From: Thermus albus
Lineage (GTDB): Bacteria; Deinococcota; Deinococci; Deinococcales; Thermaceae
DNA length: 64,000 nucleotides
Reading direction: 5' to 3'
Assembly: GCF_022760855.1 (NCBI RefSeq)
Contig: NZ_JAKTNR010000005.1
Span: 62,001-126,000, forward strand
Part shown: positions 56,680 through 63,901 of the stretch, one piece after another
How the letters are laid out: the number at the start of each line of letters is the position of its first letter
Position numbering within the stretch: the stretch's first letter is position 1
Position numbers and translations under genes: made by a program
Notes under the pieces: model-generated
What the model saw: the letters and a program-made list of their open reading frames with translations, nothing else
Told to the model about the DNA's origin: nothing
Database searches by the model: none

Positions 56680-57534
56680 CTAGACTTCCCTCAGATAGGC
56701 CCGGGTGGCCATGAAGGCCCCACCGGCCCCCAGGACCACCGCCAGGGCCAGGACCATGAGCCCCGTCTGTGAGAGGTCCTTGACCCCCAGCACGGGCAGA
56801 AAGGGAAGGAGCCCCTGGAGGGCCTGGGCCAGGCCCCGGTACAGGAGGCTGCCGAAAGCCACCGCCAGGAGGCTGGCCCCTAGGGTGAGCAGGATCCCTT
56901 CCACCACGAAGGGAGCCTGGATAAACCGCCGGGTGGCCCCCACCAGGAGCATGATGCCCAGGGCTTCCTTCCGGCTTTCCAGGGATAGGCGTATGGAGCC
57001 CATGACGCTGAAGAAGGTGTTGAGGAGAAGAAGGCCCACCAGGACCCCCATGGCCAAGCGGCTTCCAGACAGCACCTGGACCAGCCTTTCCGTTAGCTCG
57101 CCTCCGTACTCCACCCCCTCTACCCCCGGAAGCTTCCTGAGCCTTTCCGCCACCCTGCGCACCGCCTCCGGGTCCTTAAGCCTCAGGCGCAGGGTGTCGG
57201 GCAAAGGGTTCTCCACCAGGTCCTTGGCTTCGGCCAGATAGGGGTAGTCCAGAACCAGCTGGGCCAGGGCCTCCTCCCTGCTCTGAAGCCGCACCTCCCC
57301 CACTTCGGGCCAGCCCTGGATCTCGCTGAGGATGGCTTCCACATCGGCCCCTTTTTGCAGGAAGGCCGCCACTTCCAGTTCCCTCTCGAGGGTATGCACT
57401 ACCCGCTCCAAGTTCCATAGGACAAGGCCCAGAAAGTAAAGGAGGGCGAAGGAGACGAGGGCGGTAAAAAAGGTGGCGAGACTGGCCGTAGGATGACGGA
57501 GGATCTGCCGCAGGCCCTCGCGGAAGGCGTACAT
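56680..57534 (-). CDS. ftsX: Cell-division permease-like protein FtsX
   Basis: 284 residues from ATG 57534. FtsX topology: N-terminal cytosolic stretch (MYAFREGLRQILRHPTASL), TM1 (FFTALVSFALLYFLGLVLW), an extracellular domain of ~130 residues with VEAILSEIQGWPEVGEVRLQ-type sequence (core SEIQGWPEVGEV) and LPDTLRLRLKDPEAV, then three further TMs in the MacB-like core. Transmits FtsE ATP hydrolysis to the EnvC-like hydrolase activator encoded directly downstream. TAAGAT lies 7 nt before the ATG. Confidence 0.93.
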   Translation of the reverse strand: MYAFREGLRQILRHPTASLATFFTALVSFALLYFLGLVLWNLERVVHTLERELEVAAFLQKGADVEAILSEIQGWPEVGEVRLQSREEALAQLVLDYPYLAEAKDLVENPLPDTLRLRLKDPEAVRRVAERLRKLPGVEGVEYGGELTERLVQVLSGSRLAMGVLVGLLLLNTFFSVMGSIRLSLESRKEALGIMLLVGATRRFIQAPFVVEGILLTLGASLLAVAFGSLLYRGLAQALQGLLPFLPVLGVKDLSQTGLMVLALAVVLGAGGAFMATRAYLREV

Positions 57535-57541
57535 GGCTACC

Positions 57542-57547
57542 ATCTTA
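57542..57547 (-). promoter_or_regulatory. -10 element of ftsX-envC (leaderless layout)
   Basis: TAAGAT followed by 7 nt and the ATG; no Shine-Dalgarno. Confidence 0.4.
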
Positions 57548-57609
57548 CGTGTCTTTACGGATGAAAAGCTTTAGCCATGGAGCGTGGCGGCCATGGGGAA
57601 AGGCTCCTT

Positions 57610-58704
57610 TTAGGAGATGGCTGGCCGGAAGAGGGCCTTTCCCTTGGCGGCAAGGGCTTGGGGCCAGGCCTCGAGGGGAAAGATGCCCCCGATGAGTTCC
57701 TCCAACCCCTTTAGCTCCGAGAGGAGGCCCACCGCCTGGGCGAACTCCTCTGGGCTATAGGTGTAGCTTCCCACCAAACCCACCTCCTTGAACCAGAAGG
57801 GGGAGAGGTCGGCCCATTCCAGGCCCGGAGCACCCAGAAGGAGGACCCGGCCCCCCTCTTGGGCCAGGGCCAGGGCCTGGCGGAAGCCGAGGCCGCTGCC
57901 CGAGGCCTCTATGACCGCCTCGTATCCCCCCCGGTGGCCCTCAAAGAGGAGGTAGCGGTACCGCTTGGCCCGGGCCGTGAGAGCCTCCTTGGCGCTGGGG
58001 AAAACCGCTTCCGCCCCGAAGGCCTTGGCCCTTTCCCCCTGGTGGGGATGCTTGGCCACCGCGTAAACCTTCCCGGTAAACCCCAAGGCCCTTAGGGCCC
58101 TCAGGGCCAAAAGCCCCAGGGTTCCCATCCCCAGGATCAGGACCTCTTCCGGCCAAGGGCGAAGCCTCTTAAGGCCCCGCACCACCACGGCCAGGGGCTC
58201 GGTAAGCACGGCCCGTTTCTCAGGGACGCCATCGGGAATGGGGTAAAGCCTTTCGGGCCTGGCCAGCACCCACTCCCCCCACCCTCCGGGCAGGTCCCGG
58301 TTGTAGCCCAGCATCCCAGGGGCCAGGGGTCCCTCGGCCACGTTCTGGCATAACCCCTCCTCCCCCTTAAGGCACTGGGGGCAGGGAGGCAGGCCGCGGT
58401 CCTTGCAGGTGAGGAGAGGGTTCACCGCCACCAGGCTCCCCTCCGCCTCCCCCAGGATCTCGTGGCCCAGGACGGCGGGAAAGGAGAAGAAGGGGCTAAT
58501 GGATGGGGGGCTTTTCCCGTAGAGGAGGGAAAGGTCGGAGCCGCAGACCCCGCTGAGCCGCACCTTGACCTTTAGGAAGCCTGGCCGTTCAGGAAGGGGC
58601 ACACGGGCTAGGCGGAGGGGTAGAAGGCTCTTGGGAAAGCGTTTGCCCAAGGCCCGGGCTGCCAAGAAGCGGGGCAGGGAAGGAGTGTAGACGAGGGCCT
58701 TCAT
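57610..58704 (-). CDS. Zinc-type medium-chain dehydrogenase/reductase
   Basis: 364 residues. MDR fold: N-terminal catalytic domain with GVCGSDLSLLYG (catalytic-zinc Cys) near residue 55, VLGHEILGEAEG (GHE), structural-zinc Cys set CKDRGLPPCPQCLKGEEGLC (written as its Cys pattern C-x8-C-x2-C-x7-C), and a Rossmann domain with LILGMGTLGLLALRAL (GxGxxG) near 195. Substrate unknown. It overlaps the upstream class II aldolase-like gene by 4 bp, so the two enzymes probably act in one pathway, for example dehydrogenation of a polyol or aldose and cleavage of a phosphorylated ketose. Confidence 0.85.
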   Translation of the reverse strand: MKALVYTPSLPRFLAARALGKRFPKSLLPLRLARVPLPERPGFLKVKVRLSGVCGSDLSLLYGKSPPSISPFFSFPAVLGHEILGEAEGSLVAVNPLLTCKDRGLPPCPQCLKGEEGLCQNVAEGPLAPGMLGYNRDLPGGWGEWVLARPERLYPIPDGVPEKRAVLTEPLAVVVRGLKRLRPWPEEVLILGMGTLGLLALRALRALGFTGKVYAVAKHPHQGERAKAFGAEAVFPSAKEALTARAKRYRYLLFEGHRGGYEAVIEASGSGLGFRQALALAQEGGRVLLLGAPGLEWADLSPFWFKEVGLVGSYTYSPEEFAQAVGLLSELKGLEELIGGIFPLEAWPQALAAKGKALFRPAIS

Positions 58705-59762
58705 GACATGGGCACGGTGCGGATGAGCCTGCCCTCGATCCTTTCCATGATCTCGTCCAGGCTCCGCCCGGTGATGGTGAGGCCGTGGTTTTTGAGACCC
58801 ACCACCGCCCGGGTGGGGTCAGGGGCCTCCCGCACCTTCTCCGCCACCGCCTGGGCCAGCTCGTAGGTGCCGCAGGGGTAGTTGAAGGAGGTGGCGGGCA
58901 CCCCTGCCATCCAGGCGTGCACGTGCAGGATGGCCCCCACCCCCGGGTGCTCCCGGTAGATCATCCAGTGCTCAATGGCGTCCACGCTCACGCGCCTGGG
59001 TTCCACGTGGGGAGGCACGGAGAGGAGGATGGCGTTTTGCTCGGGGTCGTAGTCCTTCACCATGAGGATGTCGCGGCCGATCTCCTTGAGGTTGGCCTTG
59101 TCCACGCCGCTTGCCGACATCCAGAAGCGGCGCTCGTCCTTGCGTACGGAGAGGTTGCCGTAGGAAAGCCCGCCGATACCGTAGAGGCGCTTCACGTGGC
59201 GGAGGTCCTCGGGGGAAAGGATTTCCTCAATGGGGAAGGGGGCGGGAAGAAGGTCCCACTCCTTGAGTTTTTTCCCCGCCCGGTACATGCTTTCCGTAAG
59301 TTCATCCCCTTGCCAGAGTTCGGGCTCCAGGTCGGTGTGGAAGACGTTGTTGATGACCAGGCGGCTACAGGCGATGGGCCTTAGACGCGCGGCCACCCGC
59401 GCAAAAAACCCCTCGCCGTTGGGCTCATCGTAGTGGCCTAGCTCCAGGGTGAGGAACTTGACCCCTTGGCTGGGCACGTAGGCCAGGAGAACGTTGGAGA
59501 GGGCACGGACCAGGAAAGGGTAGAGGTCTTTCAGAGGGTCTTGGGGGAAAGCGGGAAGCTCCAGCACCGAGGCCACAAAGGTGGCCTGGGCCCTTCGCCG
59601 GTAGGGGCGAGGGTTCTCCGGGGAAATGGCGTTCAGCACCAGATTGGGGGCCTCGGATTTCGGGTTGTAGCGAAAACCCAGGGCTTCCAGGGCCTCCCCA
59701 AGACCCTCTAGAAGGGCTTGGATGTTGGGGGAAGGCTCGCCGTGGATCAGGTACTCCCACAT
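58701..59762 (-). CDS. Class II aldolase/adducin-domain protein with an extra N-terminal domain
   Basis: 353 residues. The C-terminal ~190 residues are a class II aldolase/adducin domain: LSYGNLSVRKDERRFWMSASG (core LSYGNLSVR), SGVDKANLKEIG, the zinc-ligand pair HVHAWMAG and a third His in LKNHGLTITG. The first ~165 residues (LEGLGEALEALGFRYNPK, NLVLNAISPENPRPYRR, RPIACSRLVINNVFHTD) do not match any aldolase I know and double the usual length. Coupled with the MDR dehydrogenase downstream. The aldolase domain suggests cleavage of a phosphosugar, or epimerase/dehydratase activity as in AraD and MtnB. Confidence 0.8.
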   Translation of the reverse strand: MWEYLIHGEPSPNIQALLEGLGEALEALGFRYNPKSEAPNLVLNAISPENPRPYRRRAQATFVASVLELPAFPQDPLKDLYPFLVRALSNVLLAYVPSQGVKFLTLELGHYDEPNGEGFFARVAARLRPIACSRLVINNVFHTDLEPELWQGDELTESMYRAGKKLKEWDLLPAPFPIEEILSPEDLRHVKRLYGIGGLSYGNLSVRKDERRFWMSASGVDKANLKEIGRDILMVKDYDPEQNAILLSVPPHVEPRRVSVDAIEHWMIYREHPGVGAILHVHAWMAGVPATSFNYPCGTYELAQAVAEKVREAPDPTRAVVGLKNHGLTITGRSLDEIMERIEGRLIRTVPMS

Positions 59763-59771
59763 ACTCCCTCC

Positions 59772-59800
59772 TTGTTCTGCCCTTCAGCCTAATCCATACT
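59772..59800 (+). promoter_or_regulatory. Promoter of the P1-family peptidase gene (leaderless layout)
   Basis: -35 TTGTTC (59772-59777), 17-bp spacer, -10 CATACT (59795-59800), then 6 nt to the ATG. Confidence 0.55.
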
Positions 59801-59806
59801 GGCCTT

Positions 59807-60781
59807 ATGGCGGAAGCCTTGTGGGGCAAAGGGGCCCTTCTTTCGGGGATTCGGATAGGGCATTTCACCGACCTCGAGGCCCTGACCGGCGCCACCGTGG
59901 TCCTGGTGGAGGAAGGGGCGGTAGGGGCGGTGGACGTGCGGGGGGCAGCCCCCGGCACCCGGGAGACGGACCTTCTCCTGCCGGAAAACACCGTGGAAAG
60001 GGTGCATGCCGTCCTCCTCACCGGGGGAAGCGCCTTTGGCCTGAGGGCGGCGGATGGGGTCGTGCGCTACCTGGCGGAAAGGAAAAGGGGCTTTCCCACC
60101 CCGGGGGGCGTGGTGCCCATCGTGCCTGCCGCGGTCCTCTACGACCTGGGCCGGGGAAAAGTCCACCGCCCGCCGGGGACGGAAGCCGGCTACCAGGCGG
60201 CCCTGGCTGCGGGGGAAGTGGTGGAGGAAGGGGGCGTGGGAGCGGGCACCGGGGCCGTGGCGGGCGGGGTAAAGGGCGGGGTGGGTCTAGCGGGGTACCT
60301 TCTGGAAGAGGGCTACCGGGTCATGGCCCTGGTGGCGGTGAACAGCCTGGGCCGTCCTTTTGACCCTCTTACGGGAAGGCTTTACGGGGAAGACCTTTTG
60401 GCGGAAGGGGAGAGGGCCTTGCTCCCGGATCGTTCCCGTTACCGGGGAAACCCGGAGGACTACCGCTTTCCCTTTCTCCTCGGCCAGAACACCACCTTGG
60501 CGGTGGTGGCCACGGACGCTCCCCTAAGCAAGGCCCAGGCCAGGAGGCTTGCCATCATGGCCCAGGACGGGATCGCCAGGGCTATTCGCCCTGCGCACAC
60601 CCCCTTTGACGGAGACGTGGTCTTCGCCTTGGCCTTGGGGGAAGGGAAAGGAGTGGACCCTTACACCCTTTTGCGCCTGGGGGCCCACGCCGCCGATGCC
60701 GTAGCCCGGGCCATCGCCCGGGCGGTGCTCCTTTCGGGAAGCGCACCGGGGATACCCGCTTACCGGGAACTCGTGGCTTGA
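59807..60781 (+). CDS. P1-family (S58, DmpA-like) aminopeptidase
   Basis: 324 residues. Ntn-hydrolase-like enzyme of the DmpA/BapA family, which self-cleaves to expose a Ser or Thr nucleophile. Signature elements: GIRIGHFTDLEALTGATVVL at the N-terminus, VHAVLLTGGSAFGLRAADGV near residue 70, GVGAGTGAVAGGVKGGVG near 150, and GQNTTLAVVATDAPL near 228, the expected processing region. Members remove N-terminal residues from peptides or act on D-amino-acid amides; the substrate here is unknown. Its TGA directly abuts the convergent HtrA-like stop. Confidence 0.88.
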   Translation: MAEALWGKGALLSGIRIGHFTDLEALTGATVVLVEEGAVGAVDVRGAAPGTRETDLLLPENTVERVHAVLLTGGSAFGLRAADGVVRYLAERKRGFPTPGGVVPIVPAAVLYDLGRGKVHRPPGTEAGYQAALAAGEVVEEGGVGAGTGAVAGGVKGGVGLAGYLLEEGYRVMALVAVNSLGRPFDPLTGRLYGEDLLAEGERALLPDRSRYRGNPEDYRFPFLLGQNTTLAVVATDAPLSKAQARRLAIMAQDGIARAIRPAHTPFDGDVVFALALGEGKGVDPYTLLRLGAHAADAVARAIARAVLLSGSAPGIPAYRELVA

Positions 60782-61801
60782 CTACCGCCCGGGAAAGGGG
60801 GCGAGCTCCACTTCCACCTGGAAGACCTCCCCGCCCCGGCGCACGGTGAGAAGGACCCGGTCCCCCACCTGGTGGCGGCGCACCTCCCTAAGGAGCTCCT
60901 CAAAGCTGTTCACCGGGGTGCGGTTCACCTCGAGGATCACATCGGGCACCCCTCCTGATTCCAGGCCTTTAAGCCCGGCTCGGTGGGCGGCCCCGCCCAG
61001 CACCACCTCCCCCGCCAGCACCCCCCCTGGGGGCAGGCCCAGCTCCCTTGCCAGCTCTGGGGTAAGGGCCCTGGGGCCCCTTAGGCCCAGGTACGGCCAG
61101 TGGCTTCTTTGACCCTGCTCGAGCCCGGCTAGGACCAGGCCCCGGTCCAGAAGGGGTGTGAAGAAACTCCTAAAGCCCTCCTCCGTCTGGCCGATGGCCA
61201 CCGCTATGCCCACCGCTTTCCCCTCGAGGTCCACCACCGGCCCCCCCGAGTCCCCCGGGGAGAGGGGCAGACTGGTCTCCACCAGGCCCTGGGGCAGGAA
61301 GGGGGAGGGGTCTACGGAAACTTTGGTGATGCGCCCGTAACGGGGGGCGATGAACTGGCCTCGTCCGTTGCCGATGTGCAAGACGGCCTCTCCCACTTGA
61401 AGGTGCCTTGTCGTTTCCAGGGGAAGAAGGGCAGGGGCCTGGGCCTCCGTGGCCAGGACCGCCAGGTCCAGGGGCTCGGCGAAGCCCAAAAGGGTGGCCG
61501 TGGCCCGCTTGCGGTTGGCAAGCACCAGGGTGTAGGGCCCTCCCTCCGCCACCACGTGGTAGGCGGTGAGGACCAGGCCTTCCCGGTAGAAGAACCCTGT
61601 GCCCCGGCTTCCTTCGGGACCGTCTATGCGCAAGACGGCGGGGTGGGCCTTGGCATACACCTCCTGTAAGCGTTCTGGGGGCGCCTGGGCTAGCTCATAG
61701 GTGGCTGGCTGCGATGCCGCCTCAAGCCTGGGTGGATGGCTCCAAAGCCCGTAGAGGGCCAGGGCCAGGGGAAGGAGGAGGACACCCCACCTGTTCCTCA
61801 T
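60782..61801 (-). CDS. HtrA/DegP-like trypsin-fold protease with one PDZ domain
   Basis: 339 residues. N-terminal signal or anchor (VLLLPLALALYGLWS). Protease triad: His in VLTAYHVVAEGG near residue 80, Asp in FAEPLDLAVLATE near 110, Ser in LPLSPGDSGGPVVD near 185. One PDZ domain from about residue 245 (LGLPPGGVLAGEVVLGGAAHRAG to GVPDVILEVNRTPV; core GVPDVILEVNRTPV). Periplasmic quality control or regulatory cleavage is the usual job of the family. It lies 55 bp behind the YwiC-like gene, and may or may not be in that operon. Confidence 0.9.
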   Translation of the reverse strand: MRNRWGVLLLPLALALYGLWSHPPRLEAASQPATYELAQAPPERLQEVYAKAHPAVLRIDGPEGSRGTGFFYREGLVLTAYHVVAEGGPYTLVLANRKRATATLLGFAEPLDLAVLATEAQAPALLPLETTRHLQVGEAVLHIGNGRGQFIAPRYGRITKVSVDPSPFLPQGLVETSLPLSPGDSGGPVVDLEGKAVGIAVAIGQTEEGFRSFFTPLLDRGLVLAGLEQGQRSHWPYLGLRGPRALTPELARELGLPPGGVLAGEVVLGGAAHRAGLKGLESGGVPDVILEVNRTPVNSFEELLREVRRHQVGDRVLLTVRRGGEVFQVEVELAPFPGR

Positions 61802-61856
61802 GCGTCCATTTTCCCGCGATGGGGATGGGGGAGGGTGCCCTCTTCCACCATTCCCC

Positions 61857-62954
61857 TCAGTGCCATAGGAGCAAAAGCCCCAAGACTAGAAAGCCTATTC
61901 CAGGCCAGGGGTAGGGTTTCTTCAGGAGGAGGTGGAGGAGGACCACCCCTGTGATGGCCAGGATGGGGTGGGGAAGGGGCTTCCAAACGAAGGCTAGGTA
62001 GAGGAGGCCCAGGAGGGCATTCAGGTCATAGAGGCCCACCAAGATGCGGATGGGCCTACCCGCTTCCCTTCGCCAAAGAAGATAGAGACCCGAAAGAAAA
62101 GCAAACCCCACCAAGGCCCACCCCAGAAGCCGGTGCAGGGCTGGTACCCCAAGGAGGAGGGTGGGAAGGCCCTGGAGGGTGTAACCGAGGGCGGTGGCCA
62201 GGACCAGCAAAAGCCCAAACCCCATCTGGGTCCAGCCGATAATCCTGGCCTCCACCGGGGGCCTGAGGAGGGCCAGGCTGCCATAGAGGGCCAGAAGGCA
62301 AAGGGCGAGGGAGGCGCTAGGGGGAAGGAGCCCCTGGCCTTGGAGGAAGAAAGCGAGGAAGGCGCTGGACCAAAGGGCGATGTAGGCGGGGTAGCGCTTT
62401 GGGCTTATGCCTCGGGTCCTCAGCACCTGGGTGCGGGCGTAGTAGAGGGCGGCTAGGTCCCTGAAGGCCAGGGCGAGAAAGCTCCCCAAAGCGATCTCCG
62501 GCCCCAAGCCTCCCGCCAGGACCCCTGCTGGGGCCAAGGAGGCCATGGCGAAAGCAGCGGCTATTTCGGGGAAAAGTTCGCGGGAACGGTTTTGCGTATC
62601 CGCCCAGAGCATGTAGGCCCCTAAGGGCAAGGCCAAAAGTAAGGGAACGAGGAAGGGTCCTTGGGCGGTGAAGGCGGTGAGGAGTAGGCCCAGGAGGGCC
62701 AAGGCCAGGTAAATCCCACCCACCCTGAGGGCCAAGCGGGTGCGGGGGTAGCGCTTCCCCTTCCTAAGGTCCTGGTAGACCAGCTTCAAGGGATGCCGGG
62801 CTAGGAAGCCGAAGAGTCCTAAGAGGCCAAGCCCGAGGGTGTGGGGGCCTGGGGAGAGGAGGAGGCCCAGGAGGATGGGCTCCAGGGTAAACCCCCAGCC
62901 CCCGTGCTCCGTGGGCAGGGCTACCGATTTAAGGGGGATGCTGGCCGTGCGCAT
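61857..62954 (-). CDS. YwiC-like polytopic membrane protein
   Basis: 365 residues, about 11-12 membrane segments. The N-terminal PTEHGGWGFTLEPILLGLLL (core LPTEHGGWGF) and conserved FLARHPLKLVYQDLRKG identify the YwiC-like family; bacillus ywiC lies by the nar/fnr region. Role unknown. The last third contains additional helices with a His (VPALHRLLGWALVG, WKPLPHPILAITGVVLL), which could be haem-related. Downstream of the DUF542-cupin-CcoN-like set, 31 bp after the latter. Possibly a respiratory or nitrogen-oxide accessory factor. Confidence 0.75.
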   Translation of the reverse strand: MRTASIPLKSVALPTEHGGWGFTLEPILLGLLLSPGPHTLGLGLLGLFGFLARHPLKLVYQDLRKGKRYPRTRLALRVGGIYLALALLGLLLTAFTAQGPFLVPLLLALPLGAYMLWADTQNRSRELFPEIAAAFAMASLAPAGVLAGGLGPEIALGSFLALAFRDLAALYYARTQVLRTRGISPKRYPAYIALWSSAFLAFFLQGQGLLPPSASLALCLLALYGSLALLRPPVEARIIGWTQMGFGLLLVLATALGYTLQGLPTLLLGVPALHRLLGWALVGFAFLSGLYLLWRREAGRPIRILVGLYDLNALLGLLYLAFVWKPLPHPILAITGVVLLHLLLKKPYPWPGIGFLVLGLLLLWH

Positions 62955-62985
62955 AGGCTTCCCACAGGTAAGCCTTATAGGCTCC

Positions 62986-63363
62986 TTAGCTCCAGAGTAC
63001 CTCCAACATCAAGAGGGCAAAGAGGGCGCTAGCCAAGGCCGAGAGGGTAGCGAAGAGCCCCCAGATGGGGGCTTCTAGCCCCAGGCCCCAGGCCAAGGCC
63101 ATACCCAAAAGCCCTAGGTTGGCCAGGAACACCTGGAAGAGGGCGAGCCCTGGCCTGCGGAAGACTACCCCCCGAAACCGGGGCAGGGCGTGGTAGGCTA
63201 CCCCATAGATCATAAGGCTCACGAAGCCCAGTAGCTGCATGTGGGCGTGGGCGGGCCGCCAGGTGAAGGGCAGCGCGCCGAGGCCAAGGAAGAGGCCCAC
63301 CAAGTTGGCGGCTAGGAACCAGAGGAGGGCCGTGGTGAGGGCCAGCCGGCTTGCCGGGATCAT
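62986..63363 (-). CDS. Small CcoN/NnrS-like haem-copper oxidase fragment-type protein
   Basis: 125 residues with four predicted membrane helices. WRPAHAHMQLLGFVSLMIYGV carries the HxH and LLGF of the first haem-ligand helix of cbb3-type oxidase/NO-reductase subunit I (core PAHAHMQLLGF); YHALPRFRG follows as in CcoN. The rest of subunit I (helices with CuB/haem ligands) is absent, so it cannot be an oxidase alone. Such short proteins accompany nitrogen-oxide genes and may carry haem. ATGA overlap with the cupin gene upstream. Confidence 0.75.
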   Translation of the reverse strand: MIPASRLALTTALLWFLAANLVGLFLGLGALPFTWRPAHAHMQLLGFVSLMIYGVAYHALPRFRGVVFRRPGLALFQVFLANLGLLGMALAWGLGLEAPIWGLFATLSALASALFALLMLEVLWS

Positions 63364-63656
63364 GGTCTTGGGGTGATGATGCCAAGCACCAAAAAGGTTT
63401 CTTCCCCAGCCCTAGCGCCGTGGGCCTCCCCAGGTTCTGCGGCCACGAGGGTGCCGGGGGTGGCGGGGAAGGTCCGTTCCCCAGCCCATAGGGTACCCTG
63501 GCCCTCGAGGCAAAGCAGGTGCACCCTTGGCTCCCCTTTGCCCCGTACCTCCTGCCCCTTTTGCAGGCTGAAGAGGACCAGGCGCACTTCCGGGTGGTCG
63601 GCTAGGAGTTCCACCCCGCGGATCTCGCCGTAGTGGGCTTTCTGGATAAGGTTCAT
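63360..63656 (-). CDS. Single-domain cupin protein
   Basis: 98 residues, conserved beta-barrel. Cupin motif 1 is degenerate (VRGKGEPRVHLLCLEGQGTL, in core form GEPRVHLLCLEGQG, with one His) and motif 2 is PGTLVAAEPGEAHGARAGE with one His. N-terminal region NLIQKAHYGEIRGVELLA. Metal binding through the two His and a Glu is plausible. It overlaps its neighbours by 4 bp at both ends (ATGA), so it is strictly part of the DUF542-CcoN-like unit. Possibly a sensor or ligand-binding partner; function unknown. Confidence 0.85.
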   Translation of the reverse strand: MNLIQKAHYGEIRGVELLADHPEVRLVLFSLQKGQEVRGKGEPRVHLLCLEGQGTLWAGERTFPATPGTLVAAEPGEAHGARAGEETFLVLGIITPRP

Positions 63657-63850
63657 TCCTGCCCTCCCAAAAAGGCTAGAAGTGCCTTCAGCACCTCTTC
63701 GGGCTTTTTCCCCGCTTGGCGGGCGGCCTCTTCCAGGGAATCGGCCCCGCCGCAGCAGGTATCTATACCCATCTCGTTAAGCAGCTTTACCGCTTCCGGA
63801 TGGCGTTGGAGGACCTCGTTTACCGTACTCCTCAAGGTGAGTTCCACCAT
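63653..63850 (-). CDS. DUF542 protein (ScdA/RIC N-terminal domain)
   Basis: 65 residues. The DUF542 signature: STVNEVLQRHPEAVKLLNEMGIDTCCGG, given in core as LLNEMGIDTCCGG, with the vicinal Cys pair. In full-length RIC/YtfE proteins this domain precedes a di-iron hemerythrin-like domain that repairs iron-sulphur clusters damaged by NO. Stand-alone copies are linked to nitrogen-oxide metabolism. First gene of an operon with the cupin, CcoN-like and YwiC-like genes; an FNR-type dyad lies just upstream. Confidence 0.9.
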   Translation of the reverse strand: MVELTLRSTVNEVLQRHPEAVKLLNEMGIDTCCGGADSLEEAARQAGKKPEEVLKALLAFLGGQE

Positions 63851-63887
63851 ACCCCTTTATGCTGGGCGCCTAGGGGGTTAGTTCGCC

Positions 63888-63901
63888 ATGACCTGGGTCA
63901 A
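63888..63901. promoter_or_regulatory. FNR/DNR-type dyad before the DUF542 operon
   Basis: TTGACCCAGGTCAT on the minus strand (TTGAC-N4-GTCAT), close to the TTGAT-N4-ATCAA box of Crp/Fnr regulators. Its centre is about 44 nt before the DUF542 ATG. With a possible -10 CATAAA at 63856-63861 and a leaderless start, it would lie near -45, close to class II activator position. It also overlaps the stop of the upstream gene. Confidence 0.5.
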
